A DNA stretch of 64,000 nucleotides from Ramlibacter monticola (GTDB lineage: Bacteria; Pseudomonadota; Gammaproteobacteria; Burkholderiales; Burkholderiaceae_C). The DNA is taken from the NCBI RefSeq assembly GCF_016722785.1, contig NZ_JAEQNE010000002.1:682001-746000 (forward strand), given 5' to 3'. The notes below the pieces were generated by a model. It was not told the origin of the DNA and searched no databases. It saw only the letters and a list, made by a program, of their open reading frames with translations. The first letter of the stretch is position 1. Each line of letters begins with the position of its first letter. Below are positions 12,201 through 19,604 of the stretch, piece after piece. The position numbers and the translations under genes are program-made.

Positions 12201-15200
12201 CGGGCCGGTCACGTACATCTGGCAGGTGGAGGACCGGCCAGGCACGGGCATCTTCCACGACCTCATCCACTTTGCCTTCGGGGAGATCTCGCGCGAGGAC
12301 GCCAACCACTTCACGCCGGCGGAACCCTACGTCGGAGGCATCGGCCTGCCCAGCCTCGTGGGGCTCGAGGTGCGGGTGCGGGCCGAGTACCAGGACGGCC
12401 ACGGCGTGCTCGAGAGCGTGTTCTCGGCAGCCACGGCGGCGGTCACGAACGTCAACGACCCGGCGACGGGTGGGCCGACCATCAGCGACATGACGCCGAC
12501 GGAAGGATTGCCACTGACGGCATCGTCGTTCGGCATTTCGGACCCGGACGGGATCACCACCTCGGTGTTCAGCTACCAGTGGCAGCAGGGCGCGCTGGGT
12601 GGCGGCGGAACCTTCGCCGACATCGTCGGTGCGGTCGGCGACACCTTCACGCCGACCCAGGACCAGGTCAACCGGCAGCTGCGGGTCGTCGCCACCTTCG
12701 TCGATGACCATGGGACGACCGAGACCCTGGCTTCCATCGTGCCGACGACCGTGACGGGCGACCTGATTGAGCCCAATGCGCTGGGCCAGCTTCTCACCGG
12801 CACCGAGGGCCAGGACATCATCTTCGGCGGTGGCGGCAACGACACGATCAACGCCCTGGGCGAGAACGACGTCGTCGACGGCGGCGCGGGCAACGACATC
12901 ATCAACGCCGGCGCGGGCAACGACACGATCAACCACACCGCGGGCGAAGGGACCGACACGGTCGACGGCGGCGCCGGCACGGACCGCCTGAACGTGCTGG
13001 GCACGGCGGGCAACGACACGGTGACCGTGCGCCTGGATCCCACCGGCATCTCGAGGGTCGACAACGGTGTGGTCACCGGCGTGGAATCGTTCACCGCCGA
13101 CCTGGGTGACGGCAGCGACACGCTCGTCTACACCACTGCCCTGTCGGTATCGATCAACCTGGCCAACGGCCCGTCCTTCCCGGGCTTTGTCACGGTCGCG
13201 GGGGTCGAGAACGTGACGACGGGCGCCGGCAACGACTCGCTGATCGGCACCGCGGATGCCAACGCTCTCGATGGCGGCGCCGGCAACGACACGCTCGATG
13301 GCGGCGCCGGCAACGACACGCTGACCGGCCGGACCGGCAACGACAACATCAGCGGCGGCGACGGTAACGACACGGTGAACTACACCTTCGGCGACGGACT
13401 CGACACGATCGACGGTGGCGCCGGCATCGACCGCCTGAACATCACCGGCACCGCGGCGGCCAACGTGCTGGCAGTCACCGTCTCTGGGGGGGTGCTGACG
13501 AGCGCGCTCGGCATGCCGCTGACCAACATGGAAACGGCGACGGCCAATCTCGGCGCCGGCGTGGACACCCTGACGTACGTGGGGGCGACGGAAGCCGTGG
13601 CGGTGGACCTGACGGCCGGAACGGCCTCGGGCTTCATCACGATCGCCAACATCGAGAACGCGATCGGCGGCGCCGGCAACGACACGCTGCGCGGCAGCAC
13701 GGCCGCCAACACGATCGACGGCGGCGCCGGCAACGACACGCTGTCCGGCGGAGTCGGCAACGACAACATCAGCGGCGGCGACGGTGACGACACCATCAAC
13801 TACACGTTCAACGACGGAGTCGACGCGCTCAACGGCGGCGCCGGCAGCGACCGCCTGAACATCACCGGCAACGCTGCGGGCAACGTCCTGGCGGTCACCA
13901 TCTCCGCCGGAACGTTGACGAGCGCGCTGGGCATGTCCCTGCTGAACATCGAAACGGCCACGGCCGACCTGCTGGGTGGCGTGGATACGCTGTCCTATGC
14001 CAGCGCCACCGAAGCGGTGACCGTGGACCTGGGAGCAGGCACCGCTTCGGGCTTCATCTCGATTGCGCACATCGAGAACGTGATCGGCGGCTCCGGCAAC
14101 GACACACTGACCGACCAAGCCGGCGTGACCAACACGCTGACGGGCGGCGGCGGCAACGACACCTTCTTCGTGCACGAAACCGCCGACGTCGCATCCGAAG
14201 GCGCCAACGGCGGCATCGACGAAGTGCGTTCGTTCGCATCCAGCTACGTCCTGTCGAACGTCAACGTCGAGAACCTCACCTACGTCGGCGCCGGCAACTT
14301 CACCGGGACCGGCAATGCCAGGGACAACACGGTCAGCGGCGGCGCAGGCAACGACACGCTCTCCGGCCAGGGCGGCAACGACACGCTCAATGGCGGCGGC
14401 GGCACCGACTCGCTCGACGGCGGCATCGGCAACGACACGCTCAACGGCGACGATGGCAACGACACCTTGACCGGCGGCAGCGGCAACGACAGCGTCAACG
14501 GCGGCCTCGGAGACGACACGGTCAACTACCTCTTCGGGGACGGTGTCGACACGCTCGACGGCGGTGGCGGCACCGACACGCTGAACATCACGGGCACGGC
14601 AGCGGCCAACTTGCTGGCGGTCACCATCTCCGGCGGCGTCCTGACCAGCGCGATCGGCATGGCCATGACCAACATGGAGACGGCCAAGGCCGACCTGCAG
14701 GGCGGCGTGGACACCCTGACGTACGCGGGTGCGACCGAAGCCGTACACGTGGACCTGGGCGCGGGCACCGCTTCGGGCTTCGCCTCCATCGCGGGCATCG
14801 AGAACGTGAGCGGCGGAAGCGGCAATGACGTGCTGGCTGATGCCGCGGGTGTGGCCAACGTGCTCATCGGGGGCGCGGGCAACGACACCTACGTCGTCCA
14901 CGAGAGCGCTGACGTGATCGTCGAAGCAGGCGCGGCGGGCACGGACGAAGTCCGCACCTTCACCTCGGCATACACGCTAAGTGTCACGTTGGAGAACCTC
15001 ACCTACGTCGGCACGGGCGACTTCGCCGGCACCGGCAACGCATTCGCGAACGAGATCACGGGCGGAGCAGGCAACGACTCGCTAAGCGGCGGCACCGGCG
15101 ATGACTCGCTCCACGGCGGTTTGGGCAACGACACGCTGCGCGGCGGCTTTGGCAATGACGTAATCGACGGTGGCGACGGTGACGACATCTTCGCGTACAC

Positions 15201-16095
15201 GATCGGCGACGGCACGGATATCCTCAACGGTGGAGTGGGGCTCGATACTCTGGACATTCTCGGAACTACAGCGGCCAACACGATTGGCGCCGTGTTCTCG
15301 GGAACAACCCTCGCCAGCGTCGCAGGACTCACGCCCACGGGCGTCGAGCGCACCAGGCTCGATATGCTCGGCGGCATCGACGGGCTGACCTATGCGGGCA
15401 CCACGAGCGCCGTGACGGTGGACCTGGGCGCGGGCACCGCGTCGGGCTTTGCCTCCATCGCGGGCATCGAGAACGTGACCGGCGGCAGCGGCAACGACCT
15501 GCTGGCGGATGCCGCGGGTGTGGCCAACGTGCTCATCGGGGGCGCGGGCAACGACACCTACGTCGTCCACGAGATCGCTGACGTGATCGTCGAAGCAGGC
15601 GCGGCGGGCACGGACGAAGTCCGCACCTTCACCTCGGCATACACGCTAAGTGTCACGTTGGAGAACCTCACCTACGTCGGCACGGGCGACTTCACCGGCA
15701 CCGGCAACGCAGCGGCCAACGTCATCACCGGCGGCGCCGGGAACGACACACTGAGTGGCGGCGCTGGCAACGACACCATCAAGGGTGGCGATGGCAACGA
15801 CTTCCTCGACGGCGGCGTGGGGAACGACATGTTCGTGTTCCAGGCCGGCTTCGGGACCGACAGGATCACGGGCTTCGACGCCAACGTCACCGGCGGCCAG
15901 GACCTGATGGACCTGAGCGCCCTCGGCGTGACGGCCGCGACGTTCGGAGGGTCGGTGTCGATCTCGGTGCAGGACATCGACGGCGTCGGGGCGCTGGACA
16001 CCCTGATCTCCGTCGGTGGCGGGGCCATCGAGGTGCTGGGCGTCAACGGCGTCGGCGCCAACGCCATCACGCAGACCGACTTCATTCTCGCTTGA
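3274..16095 (+). CDS. Giant secreted RTX protein with two animal-type heme peroxidase domains (4273 aa)
   Basis: ATG at 3274 follows GAGGAG with 7-base spacing. Peroxidase domain A spans residues ~2-930 and B ~1540-2480. Each keeps the animal heme peroxidase active site: distal Asp-His in FGQFFDHGLDL (H170; H1727), catalytic Arg with heme-linking Glu in DGRVNENIGLT (R439/E442; R2004/E2007), EHNRL, and proximal His in GHSMLTETVDR (H563; H2129). Both are studded with LGPDGxxGTADD-like acidic loops. RTX blocks (GGxGxDxxx) fill residues ~941-1275, 2495-2806 and 3173-4185. Ig-like stretches lie at ~1393-1523 and ~2930-3170. The last ~85 residues resemble an uncleaved type I secretion signal, ending DFILA; there is no N-terminal signal peptide. 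The transporter genes follow downstream. RTX peroxidases such as MopA oxidise Mn(II); that role here is inference. Confidence 0.93.
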   Translation: MVTFIRSDLDFILQQIIIAERQANGESLLDLIPNVDLPYGLRTVDGSLNNLVIGQNEFGSADDVFPRLGTAQFLPAEFGTSYAQTSGTVIDSQPRVISNLIVDQTANNPAAIAVAAQTPGGQLVTSPGLDGVFGTADDTQVNFIPNQSPDLGLSAPFNEWFTFFGQFFDHGLDLVTKGGVGTVFIPLKPDDPLFDPTPGAANFMIETRATVTMLPGPDGILGTADDTRENQNTTTPFVDQNQTYSSHPSHQVFLRAYAIGPDGHPHATGKLIENLDLGPDGHFGTADDTPVGGMATWAVVKAQARDILGINLTDKDFDDVPLLATDAYGNFVKGAHGMPQVVMITPGADGIFGTADDGSHLVEADRAAPLDLTHAVRTGHQFLIDVNHDAVPVFDAAGNLAPDADNIAGNAQPFDPATGQNLTYDDELLNAHYIAGDGRVNENIGLTAVHSIFHSEHNRLVDATKNLILSGNDLDFLNQWLLAPVAAVPTTQTQIDALQWNGERLFQAAKFGTEMQYQHLVFEEFARTLVPAVDEFLAPNGYDTTIDPSIFAEFAHAVFRLGHSMLTETVDRFDPNFNLVDPDPTNPFDQQLGLIKAFLNPLEFAASGPTPAEATGALVRGLTREVGNEIDEFVTEAVRNNLLGLPLDLAALNIARGRDTGLPSLNGLRAQIQNYAGQDTAAGDSVLKPYVSWADYAAHMQHPESLVNFIAAYGTHPLITAATTVDAKRAAAMDIVFETATSPLDRLDFLNSTGDWADDAGTHTKDSDGVTTTGLGSVDLWVGGLAEATEPFGSMLGSTFQFVFETQLENLQNGDRFYYLSRTAGMNFGNELEANSFSDLVMANTDATHLPANIFSTPAWILEIDPTKQHTGLGLDGRADPTFADDQPPAGTQSEVLASFNHPTMINGIEVAPLVIRDNPDTVGPDTNYLHYTGNSPVVLGGTSGNDILISGASDQDTLWGDDGNDRLDGGAGDDHMFGGAGDDIITSGGGTDVIEGGDGNDVITEGHSHIPIDVPNIILGGAGKDFVSMTDDISMIFGGTGDDFIVAGMSTHLGQGARNNLPETGNEGDDWIEEGTQDGSPGDNMNPFLLDDVAGNDIFVGGGGFDEMIGEGGDDIFVGSDGQDKMDGMSGFDWTTYKDDKFGITVDMRLPLFSPAHGGNVVTNIIDAAPGAAAGAGQGVGQSPDSIMDRFAETEGMSGSRYADIIFGDDQTAAVIAGITAKGSVLTNISLINGLQDFLGAGVTSFGAGNIILGGDGSDLIWGNGGDDLIDGDKWLNVRISVRANADGTGPEIASFDHARDLTPFMVNGTYNPGQLVAVREILPGHGGYDTVNFSGNFADYAITINDGNTPNDISDDVITVTDTRPNLDGSDRLTHIERLQFNDTALILDPSLNNEPVGQLAILDAVSGTPDDTPIEGQVLKVSIAGVTDADNADGTPRGATYVWQSEIKPGVFKDIILAPGRVGVGFPAADGLTFVVDPALGLAGQALRVRAVYMDDHGVTEQAYSAPTTPVAASPVAPVTPVSFVDHTQQAAGSVGVHFIRSDLDFILTQIHYAERNAAGESLAAILPNVRVPFGLRTVDGSDNNLINTVNTGDQTQFGGADTVFPRLTDPVFRPAENGTSYTQTSGTVIDSQPRTISNLIVDQTANNPAAYASAYNPGPDGVLHTADDVLKDGVSIVTSPGLDGQFGTADDRQVFQTDNVMPDAGVSEPFDAWFTFFGQFFDHGLDLVTKGGNGTIFMPLKDDDPLVAGADGVFGTPDDLPPQLRFMVETRATMLPGPDGVLGTADDIHENSNTTTPFVDQNQTYTSHPSHQVFLRAYAVDALDGKVHATGKLIENRNLGPDGHLGTADDTPIGGMATWAVVKAQANDLLGIHLTDKDFDNVPLLATDPYGNYIRGAHGLPQVVMKTAGVDGTFGTADDGTTLVEGNRAAPIDLTHAVRTGHQFLIDVNHNAVPVINAAGNLVPDADSIAGNAQPTDAFGNNLTYDDELLNAHYIAGDGRVNENIGLTTVHSIFHSEHNRLVDQVKNTILVAEQDTPGYINDWVMPGFVFHAGMTADQIDWNGERLFQVAKFGTEMQYQHLVFEEFARTVQPLVDPFFAPTQVYDTNINPAIVAEFAHTVYRFGHSMLTETVDRYDANFNVVGDPNSANPDQQLGLIAAFLNPLAFVGSGDTPREAVSNIVRGITRTTGNEIDEFVTEALRNNLLGTPLDLAVLNIARGRDTGIPGLNEARREFYADTSDSELKPYTSWADFVQNIKHPESLINFIAAYGTHSSITSATTLDAKRAAAAAIVLGGADAPADRLDFLNSHGAWANDVHGVTTTGVDGIDFWVGGLAEEVTPFGGLLGSTFNFVFENQLEKLQDGDRFYYLERTAGLNFNAELENNTFSKLVMANTDVTHPSALIFHTPALTLEVDATKQFNADVVLPGPDGIMGTADDVSAPRADPVNTGPFAALIPLVIRDDPHTPEHEVNYLHYTGDGSVNTATRGVVIGGTPGHDTIISSSGDDSIWGDTGNDRLEGGMGNDQIDGGAGDDIITDTGGDDVIHGEDGNDVIQGGNGLNLLLGGYGQDFIISGEDGADVRGGPGNDFLYGSKLNEFSMGGEGDDWIERGTSDGAAGDNFDPFGNDPINGNDVFKGDGGTDNVDGEGGDDIYIATPSEADRFIGFSGFDWATFKDDLVGVTVGLDSSQRFADQPVVPGSSSSIISRLDLVEGLSGTHFNDYLSGDDAIATVIATAGIGGSVLTNPGLISGLQDFLNAFKGTPATPVVTRFGDGNIILGGEGSDTIFGRGGDDLIDGDAWLNVRISVRAGHDANGPFGPEITSANSMTELIPFMLNGTYNPGQLQVVREILYAPTQDFDTALYQGPLANYGFTVNGVAATAADLVTASSNDIITVTDNVVAGAKGDGTDTLRHIERLQFADQAIVIDGLNNGPTGALTISDTTPAEDQLLTVSIANVHDADNITAANPTGAITGPVTYIWQVEDRPGTGIFHDLIHFAFGEISREDANHFTPAEPYVGGIGLPSLVGLEVRVRAEYQDGHGVLESVFSAATAAVTNVNDPATGGPTISDMTPTEGLPLTASSFGISDPDGITTSVFSYQWQQGALGGGGTFADIVGAVGDTFTPTQDQVNRQLRVVATFVDDHGTTETLASIVPTTVTGDLIEPNALGQLLTGTEGQDIIFGGGGNDTINALGENDVVDGGAGNDIINAGAGNDTINHTAGEGTDTVDGGAGTDRLNVLGTAGNDTVTVRLDPTGISRVDNGVVTGVESFTADLGDGSDTLVYTTALSVSINLANGPSFPGFVTVAGVENVTTGAGNDSLIGTADANALDGGAGNDTLDGGAGNDTLTGRTGNDNISGGDGNDTVNYTFGDGLDTIDGGAGIDRLNITGTAAANVLAVTVSGGVLTSALGMPLTNMETATANLGAGVDTLTYVGATEAVAVDLTAGTASGFITIANIENAIGGAGNDTLRGSTAANTIDGGAGNDTLSGGVGNDNISGGDGDDTINYTFNDGVDALNGGAGSDRLNITGNAAGNVLAVTISAGTLTSALGMSLLNIETATADLLGGVDTLSYASATEAVTVDLGAGTASGFISIAHIENVIGGSGNDTLTDQAGVTNTLTGGGGNDTFFVHETADVASEGANGGIDEVRSFASSYVLSNVNVENLTYVGAGNFTGTGNARDNTVSGGAGNDTLSGQGGNDTLNGGGGTDSLDGGIGNDTLNGDDGNDTLTGGSGNDSVNGGLGDDTVNYLFGDGVDTLDGGGGTDTLNITGTAAANLLAVTISGGVLTSAIGMAMTNMETAKADLQGGVDTLTYAGATEAVHVDLGAGTASGFASIAGIENVSGGSGNDVLADAAGVANVLIGGAGNDTYVVHESADVIVEAGAAGTDEVRTFTSAYTLSVTLENLTYVGTGDFAGTGNAFANEITGGAGNDSLSGGTGDDSLHGGLGNDTLRGGFGNDVIDGGDGDDIFAYTIGDGTDILNGGVGLDTLDILGTTAANTIGAVFSGTTLASVAGLTPTGVERTRLDMLGGIDGLTYAGTTSAVTVDLGAGTASGFASIAGIENVTGGSGNDLLADAAGVANVLIGGAGNDTYVVHEIADVIVEAGAAGTDEVRTFTSAYTLSVTLENLTYVGTGDFTGTGNAAANVITGGAGNDTLSGGAGNDTIKGGDGNDFLDGGVGNDMFVFQAGFGTDRITGFDANVTGGQDLMDLSALGVTAATFGGSVSISVQDIDGVGALDTLISVGGGAIEVLGVNGVGANAITQTDFILA
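14752..15042 (+). repeat. Direct repeat, copy 1, within the RTX region
   Basis: This ~291-base stretch recurs 669 bases (223 codons) downstream with only about a dozen mismatches, mostly silent. Neighbouring RTX units of the same type are far more diverged at the DNA level. It encodes the unit beginning DLGAGTASGFASIAGIENV and ending LTYVGTGDF. Confidence 0.9.
15421..15711 (+). repeat. Direct repeat, copy 2, within the RTX region
   Basis: Second copy of the 14752-15042 repeat, in the same frame. Near-identity over long runs, for example across VEAGAAGTDEVRTFTS, implies recent duplication or gene conversion. It is a likely site for expansion or contraction of the RTX array. Confidence 0.9.
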
Positions 16096-16104
16096 AAGCA
16101 GTCG

Positions 16105-16136
16105 CCGCTTCCCCGGTCTCCGGCCCGGGGAAGCGG
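16105..16136 (+). terminator. Strong hairpin just after the giant peroxidase gene (attenuator or mRNA stabiliser)
   Basis: CCGCTTCCCCGG (16105-16116) pairs perfectly, 12 of 12, with CCGGGGAAGCGG (16125-16136) around an 8-base loop. It lies 10 bases after the peroxidase stop and ~30 bases before the next start. No run of T follows, so it may act as a partial terminator or a 3' mRNA stabiliser. Either would lower transporter output relative to the abundant secreted substrate. Confidence 0.7.
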
Positions 16137-16166
16137 TACCGAGCATGACCCCTGAAGGAGCGAATC

Positions 16167-16484
16167 ATGGACGAGCAAGTGAACACCCCTGATGGCACCC
16201 CAGCGCAGGCTGCGCAGCAGCCGAGCGCCCCCCTCGAAGTCCGGAGATCCATGCGCACGGCCAGCGAGCCGCGCGAACTCGCCCCCGCGGTCATGGCGCG
16301 CATGCAGCACGTCAGGTCCAGGCGCGATCAGATGACGACGGCGGTCGACGACCTCGGCGAGATCGTCCAGGAGCTCACGCGTGCCTACGTCCGGCAGGTC
16401 CTGTTGATCGAGAACCTGCGCGGCCGCGTCAAGGCCCTGGAAGAAGCGGCGCGGGACGACACCGACGCGCCTTCCATTCTGTAA
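16167..16484 (+). CDS. Small conserved-looking protein between RTX peroxidase and its secretion genes
   Basis: 105 residues, ATG with GAAGGAG upstream. The family is not recognised. The first 40 residues are Ala/Gln/Pro-rich and look disordered. Residues ~45-95 are rich in Arg, Glu, Leu and Val with heptad-like spacing (DDLGEIVQELTRAYVRQVLL, then ENLRGRVKALEEA), suggesting a short coiled coil. There is no signal peptide or membrane segment. It sits 71 bases after the peroxidase gene and 49 before the ABC transporter gene, so it is probably co-expressed. A cytoplasmic chaperone or adaptor that delivers the large substrate to the type I exporter is possible, but this rests on position only. Confidence 0.75.
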   Translation: MDEQVNTPDGTPAQAAQQPSAPLEVRRSMRTASEPRELAPAVMARMQHVRSRRDQMTTAVDDLGEIVQELTRAYVRQVLLIENLRGRVKALEEAARDDTDAPSIL

Positions 16485-16533
16485 GCCCCCGGCGCCCGAC
16501 CCACGACACGAACAGGAAAGACGGAGAACACCC

Positions 16534-18216
16534 ATGAGCTCCCTGTGGACCCTGCTGCGCCCGTTGATGGTCTCCATCGCGGTGTTCTCCTTCGCCATCA
16601 ACCTGCTGTTCCTGGCGCCGGCTTTCTTTTCCCTGCAGGTGTTCGATCGCGTCATCTCGACCAGCAGCCGCGAGACGTTGCTGGTCCTGCTGCTCGGCAC
16701 GGGCATCGCGCTGTTCATCCTGATGCTGCTCGATTACGTGCGCACCCGGCTGCAGAACCTGCTAGGGACCCTGCTGGACGAACAGCTGTCGCCGCCGGTC
16801 GTGCACGCGATCGTCGAGCGCGCGGCGCGCGCGCCCGGGAGCACCCGCACCGAAGGCATCCGCGACGTGGCGGCGCTGCGCGCGATGTTCTCGGCCAACG
16901 CGCTCATCGCCCTGTTCGACGCGCCCTGGGTGGTCGTCTACGTGGCGGTGATCTGGGTCTTCCACCCCTTCCTCGGCCTCGGCGCCATGCTGGCGAGCAC
17001 GGTGATGGTCATCCTGGCCTGGCTGAACGACCGCCTGAGCAGCCGCCTGCTGGAACAGCTGCAGAAGGAGGGCCGGCGGGCGTCGCAGTACGTGGAGAAC
17101 TCGCTGCGCAACGCCGAGATCCTGCAGGCGCTGGGCATGACGCAGCGCCTGCTGGGACGCTGGCGCCGCCTGCAGAACCAGATCGGCATCGCGCAGCACC
17201 GCGTCGGCCGCCGCACCGTCGCCTTCCTGGCGCTGACCAAGTTCGCCCGCCAGGCGATCCAGATCCTAATGCTGGCGCTGGGCGCCTGGCTGGTGATCAC
17301 GCAGCAGGCCTCGCCCGGCATCATGATCGCCACCAGCATCCTGCTGGGGAAGGCGCTGCAGCCGGTCGAACAGCTGGTGGGCAGCTGGCGCGTGCTGGTC
17401 GAGGCGCGCGCCGCGTACCGCCGGCTCGCCGAACTGTCGAAGGACTTCGCCAGCGACGAGCCCCGCCTCGCGCTGCCGCGCCCGCAGGGGCACATCGCGG
17501 CGGAGAACGTGTCGTTCCGGCCGGCCGGCATGGAGACGCCGGTGCTGTCGAACGTCGGCTTCCAGCTCGCCCCCGGCGAGGCGCTCGCCATCCTCGGCCC
17601 CAGTGCGGCCGGCAAGTCCACGCTGGCGCGACTGATCACCGGCGTGTGGATCCCCTCCGCCGGACGCGTCCGCCTGGACGGGGCCGACCTCGCCCACTGG
17701 CCGCGCGCGGCGCTCGGTCCCCACATCGGCTACGTGCCGCAGGACGTGGAACTGTTCGACGGCACCGTGGCGGAAAACATCGCGCGGCTGGACGAGGTGG
17801 ACTCCAAGGCGGTGGTGGACGCCGCCATGCGCGCCCACGCCCACGAGCTGATCCTGACGCTGCCCCAGGGCTACGACACGCCGGTCGGCGAGCACGGCTC
17901 GCGCCTGTCGCCGGGCCAGCGCCAGCGCATCGCCTTCGCGCGCGCCGTCTATGGCAACCCGCAGCTCGTGGTGCTGGACGAACCGAACTCCAACCTCGAC
18001 GCCGCGGGCGAGGCCGCACTGGCCGCCGCGATGGGCGGGTTGCGCAAGGCGGGCGTGACCACGGTGGTGGTCACCCACCGGCCCTCGCTCATCGCGCACG
18101 TGGACAAGATCATGGTGCTGGGCGCGGGGCGCATCCAGCAGTTCGGCCCGGCGTCCGAAGTGCTGCGCGAAATGCAGCGGCAGGCCCAGGCCATGGCGGA
18201 CCGCAAGGCGGCCTGA
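16534..18216 (+). CDS. Type I secretion ABC transporter, PrtD/AprD-like
   Basis: 560 residues: an ABC transmembrane domain (~1-310, about six hydrophobic helices) followed by a nucleotide-binding domain. Walker A is GPSAAGKST with K361, the signature is LSPGQRQR (Pro in place of the usual second Gly, as seen in this family), and Walker B is LVVLDEPNSNLD, followed by THRPS as the H-loop. There is no N-terminal C39 peptidase-like domain, which fits the protease/lipase exporter branch rather than HlyB. It would energise export of the RTX peroxidase across both membranes together with the next gene product and an outer-membrane TolC-like protein. No TolC gene is found in this operon, so it must be borrowed from elsewhere in the genome. 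Confidence 0.93.
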   Translation: MSSLWTLLRPLMVSIAVFSFAINLLFLAPAFFSLQVFDRVISTSSRETLLVLLLGTGIALFILMLLDYVRTRLQNLLGTLLDEQLSPPVVHAIVERAARAPGSTRTEGIRDVAALRAMFSANALIALFDAPWVVVYVAVIWVFHPFLGLGAMLASTVMVILAWLNDRLSSRLLEQLQKEGRRASQYVENSLRNAEILQALGMTQRLLGRWRRLQNQIGIAQHRVGRRTVAFLALTKFARQAIQILMLALGAWLVITQQASPGIMIATSILLGKALQPVEQLVGSWRVLVEARAAYRRLAELSKDFASDEPRLALPRPQGHIAAENVSFRPAGMETPVLSNVGFQLAPGEALAILGPSAAGKSTLARLITGVWIPSAGRVRLDGADLAHWPRAALGPHIGYVPQDVELFDGTVAENIARLDEVDSKAVVDAAMRAHAHELILTLPQGYDTPVGEHGSRLSPGQRQRIAFARAVYGNPQLVVLDEPNSNLDAAGEAALAAAMGGLRKAGVTTVVVTHRPSLIAHVDKIMVLGAGRIQQFGPASEVLREMQRQAQAMADRKAA

Positions 18217-18240
18217 GCGAAACATACGAGGAGGCATGAC

Positions 18241-19581
18241 ATGAACTCTCCGACCCTTGCGCTTGCGACGGCGGCTCCCGCACCCACGACCACGCGCCAC
18301 ACGCAGCGCCTGATGCACGCCGGCTTCTTCATCATCCTCGGGGCCCTGCTGCCCATGGGGCTGTGGATGGGGCTGGCGCCGCTGTCGATGGCGGTGGTCG
18401 CGCCCGCCGTCGTGAAGGTGGAACTCAACCGGCGTCCCGTGCAGCACCTTGATGGCGGCACCGTGCGCGAAGTGCTGGTGCGCGACGGCCAGCACGTCAA
18501 CGCCGGCGACCCGGTGCTGGTGCTGGGCGACGTGCGCGTCGACGCGGAACGCAACCGCCTCGACTACCGCGTCCTGGTCGAGCGCGCGGCGCTGGTCCGG
18601 CTCGAGGCCGAATACGGGATGACCGCCCAGTTGCGCTTTCCGAAGGACCTGCTCGACGCGGCTCGCCAGGACCCGCGCATCGACCAGGCGCTGCAGAAGG
18701 AAGGAACGCATTTCCGCGCCCAGCGCCATGCCCTCGACAGCGCGACGGCCACGATGCGGGAACAACGGGAACGCATCGACCAGGAGATCCGCGCAGTGCG
18801 CGCGCAGATCGCACAGGCGGAGAAGTCGCTCGAGCTGCAGCGCAGCGACCTCGAATCCAACCGCGGGCTGGTGCGCGAAGGCTTCATCTCGACCAGCCGC
18901 ATCTCGCAGCTCGAGGCGACCATCGCGGACTACGCCTCCAAGCTCGAGGAGCGGCGCGGCGAGCTCGCGCGCGCGGGCCAGCGGATGGTGGAACTGGATC
19001 TCAAGATCCAGTCGCTGCACAACGACTACGTCAAGGCCGCCGCCGACCAGCTCAAGGCGACCACCCAGCGCCTCGGCGAGGTCGAACAGGAACTGCGCAA
19101 GTCGGACGACGCCGCGCGCCGGCAGGTCGTGGTGGCGCCGGCCTCGGGCGAAGTCATGGACCTGAAGGTCACCTCGCCCGGCACGGTGCTGCGTGCCGGC
19201 GACACCATCGCCGACATCGTGCCGAGCGACACGCAACTGATGGTGGAAGCTCGCGTGCGCCCGGAGGACATCGCCAACGTCCACGTGGGGCAACTCGCGC
19301 GCGTGAAGTTCTCCGCCCTGCGTTACCGCAACACCACGATGGTCGAAGGCAAGGTCACTTACGTGGCGGCCGACCGGATGGCCGACCGGCAGAACGGCGA
19401 GCCGTACTACACCGTGTCGGTCGTGGCGAACACCGACGCCCTCTCCAAGGCGATCAGCGATTTCAAGCTGCAGGCCGGCATGTCGGCCGAGGTCTACATC
19501 GAAGGCACGCAGCAGACCGCCCTGCAGTACCTGGCCGAGCCCGTCATGAATACGTTGCGGCGCGCCGGCCGCCAGATGTGA
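18241..19581 (+). CDS. HlyD/PrtE-family membrane fusion protein
   Basis: 446 residues; ATG preceded by GAGGAGG. One membrane anchor at residues ~22-45 is followed by a periplasmic part: a lipoyl/barrel-sandwich half (VRDGQHVNAGDPVLVL), long alpha-helical hairpins (~100-275, heptad-rich, QAEKSLELQRSDLESNRGLV region), the second barrel-sandwich half (VVVAPASGEVMDLKVTSPG) and a beta-barrel domain. It links the ABC transporter to the outer-membrane channel of the type I system. It lies 24 bases after the ABC gene. The length and order match PrtE/AprE-type partners. There is no sign of truncation. Confidence 0.93.
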   Translation: MNSPTLALATAAPAPTTTRHTQRLMHAGFFIILGALLPMGLWMGLAPLSMAVVAPAVVKVELNRRPVQHLDGGTVREVLVRDGQHVNAGDPVLVLGDVRVDAERNRLDYRVLVERAALVRLEAEYGMTAQLRFPKDLLDAARQDPRIDQALQKEGTHFRAQRHALDSATATMREQRERIDQEIRAVRAQIAQAEKSLELQRSDLESNRGLVREGFISTSRISQLEATIADYASKLEERRGELARAGQRMVELDLKIQSLHNDYVKAAADQLKATTQRLGEVEQELRKSDDAARRQVVVAPASGEVMDLKVTSPGTVLRAGDTIADIVPSDTQLMVEARVRPEDIANVHVGQLARVKFSALRYRNTTMVEGKVTYVAADRMADRQNGEPYYTVSVVANTDALSKAISDFKLQAGMSAEVYIEGTQQTALQYLAEPVMNTLRRAGRQM

Positions 19582-19604
19582 AACCAGCCCGAGGAGAGCT
19601 CATC

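Noticed and set aside
12780..15840. Regularly spaced repeats resembling a CRISPR array
   Set aside because: Repeats are in frame, follow the RTX nonapeptide period and are degenerate. There are no unique spacers of constant length and no cas genes.
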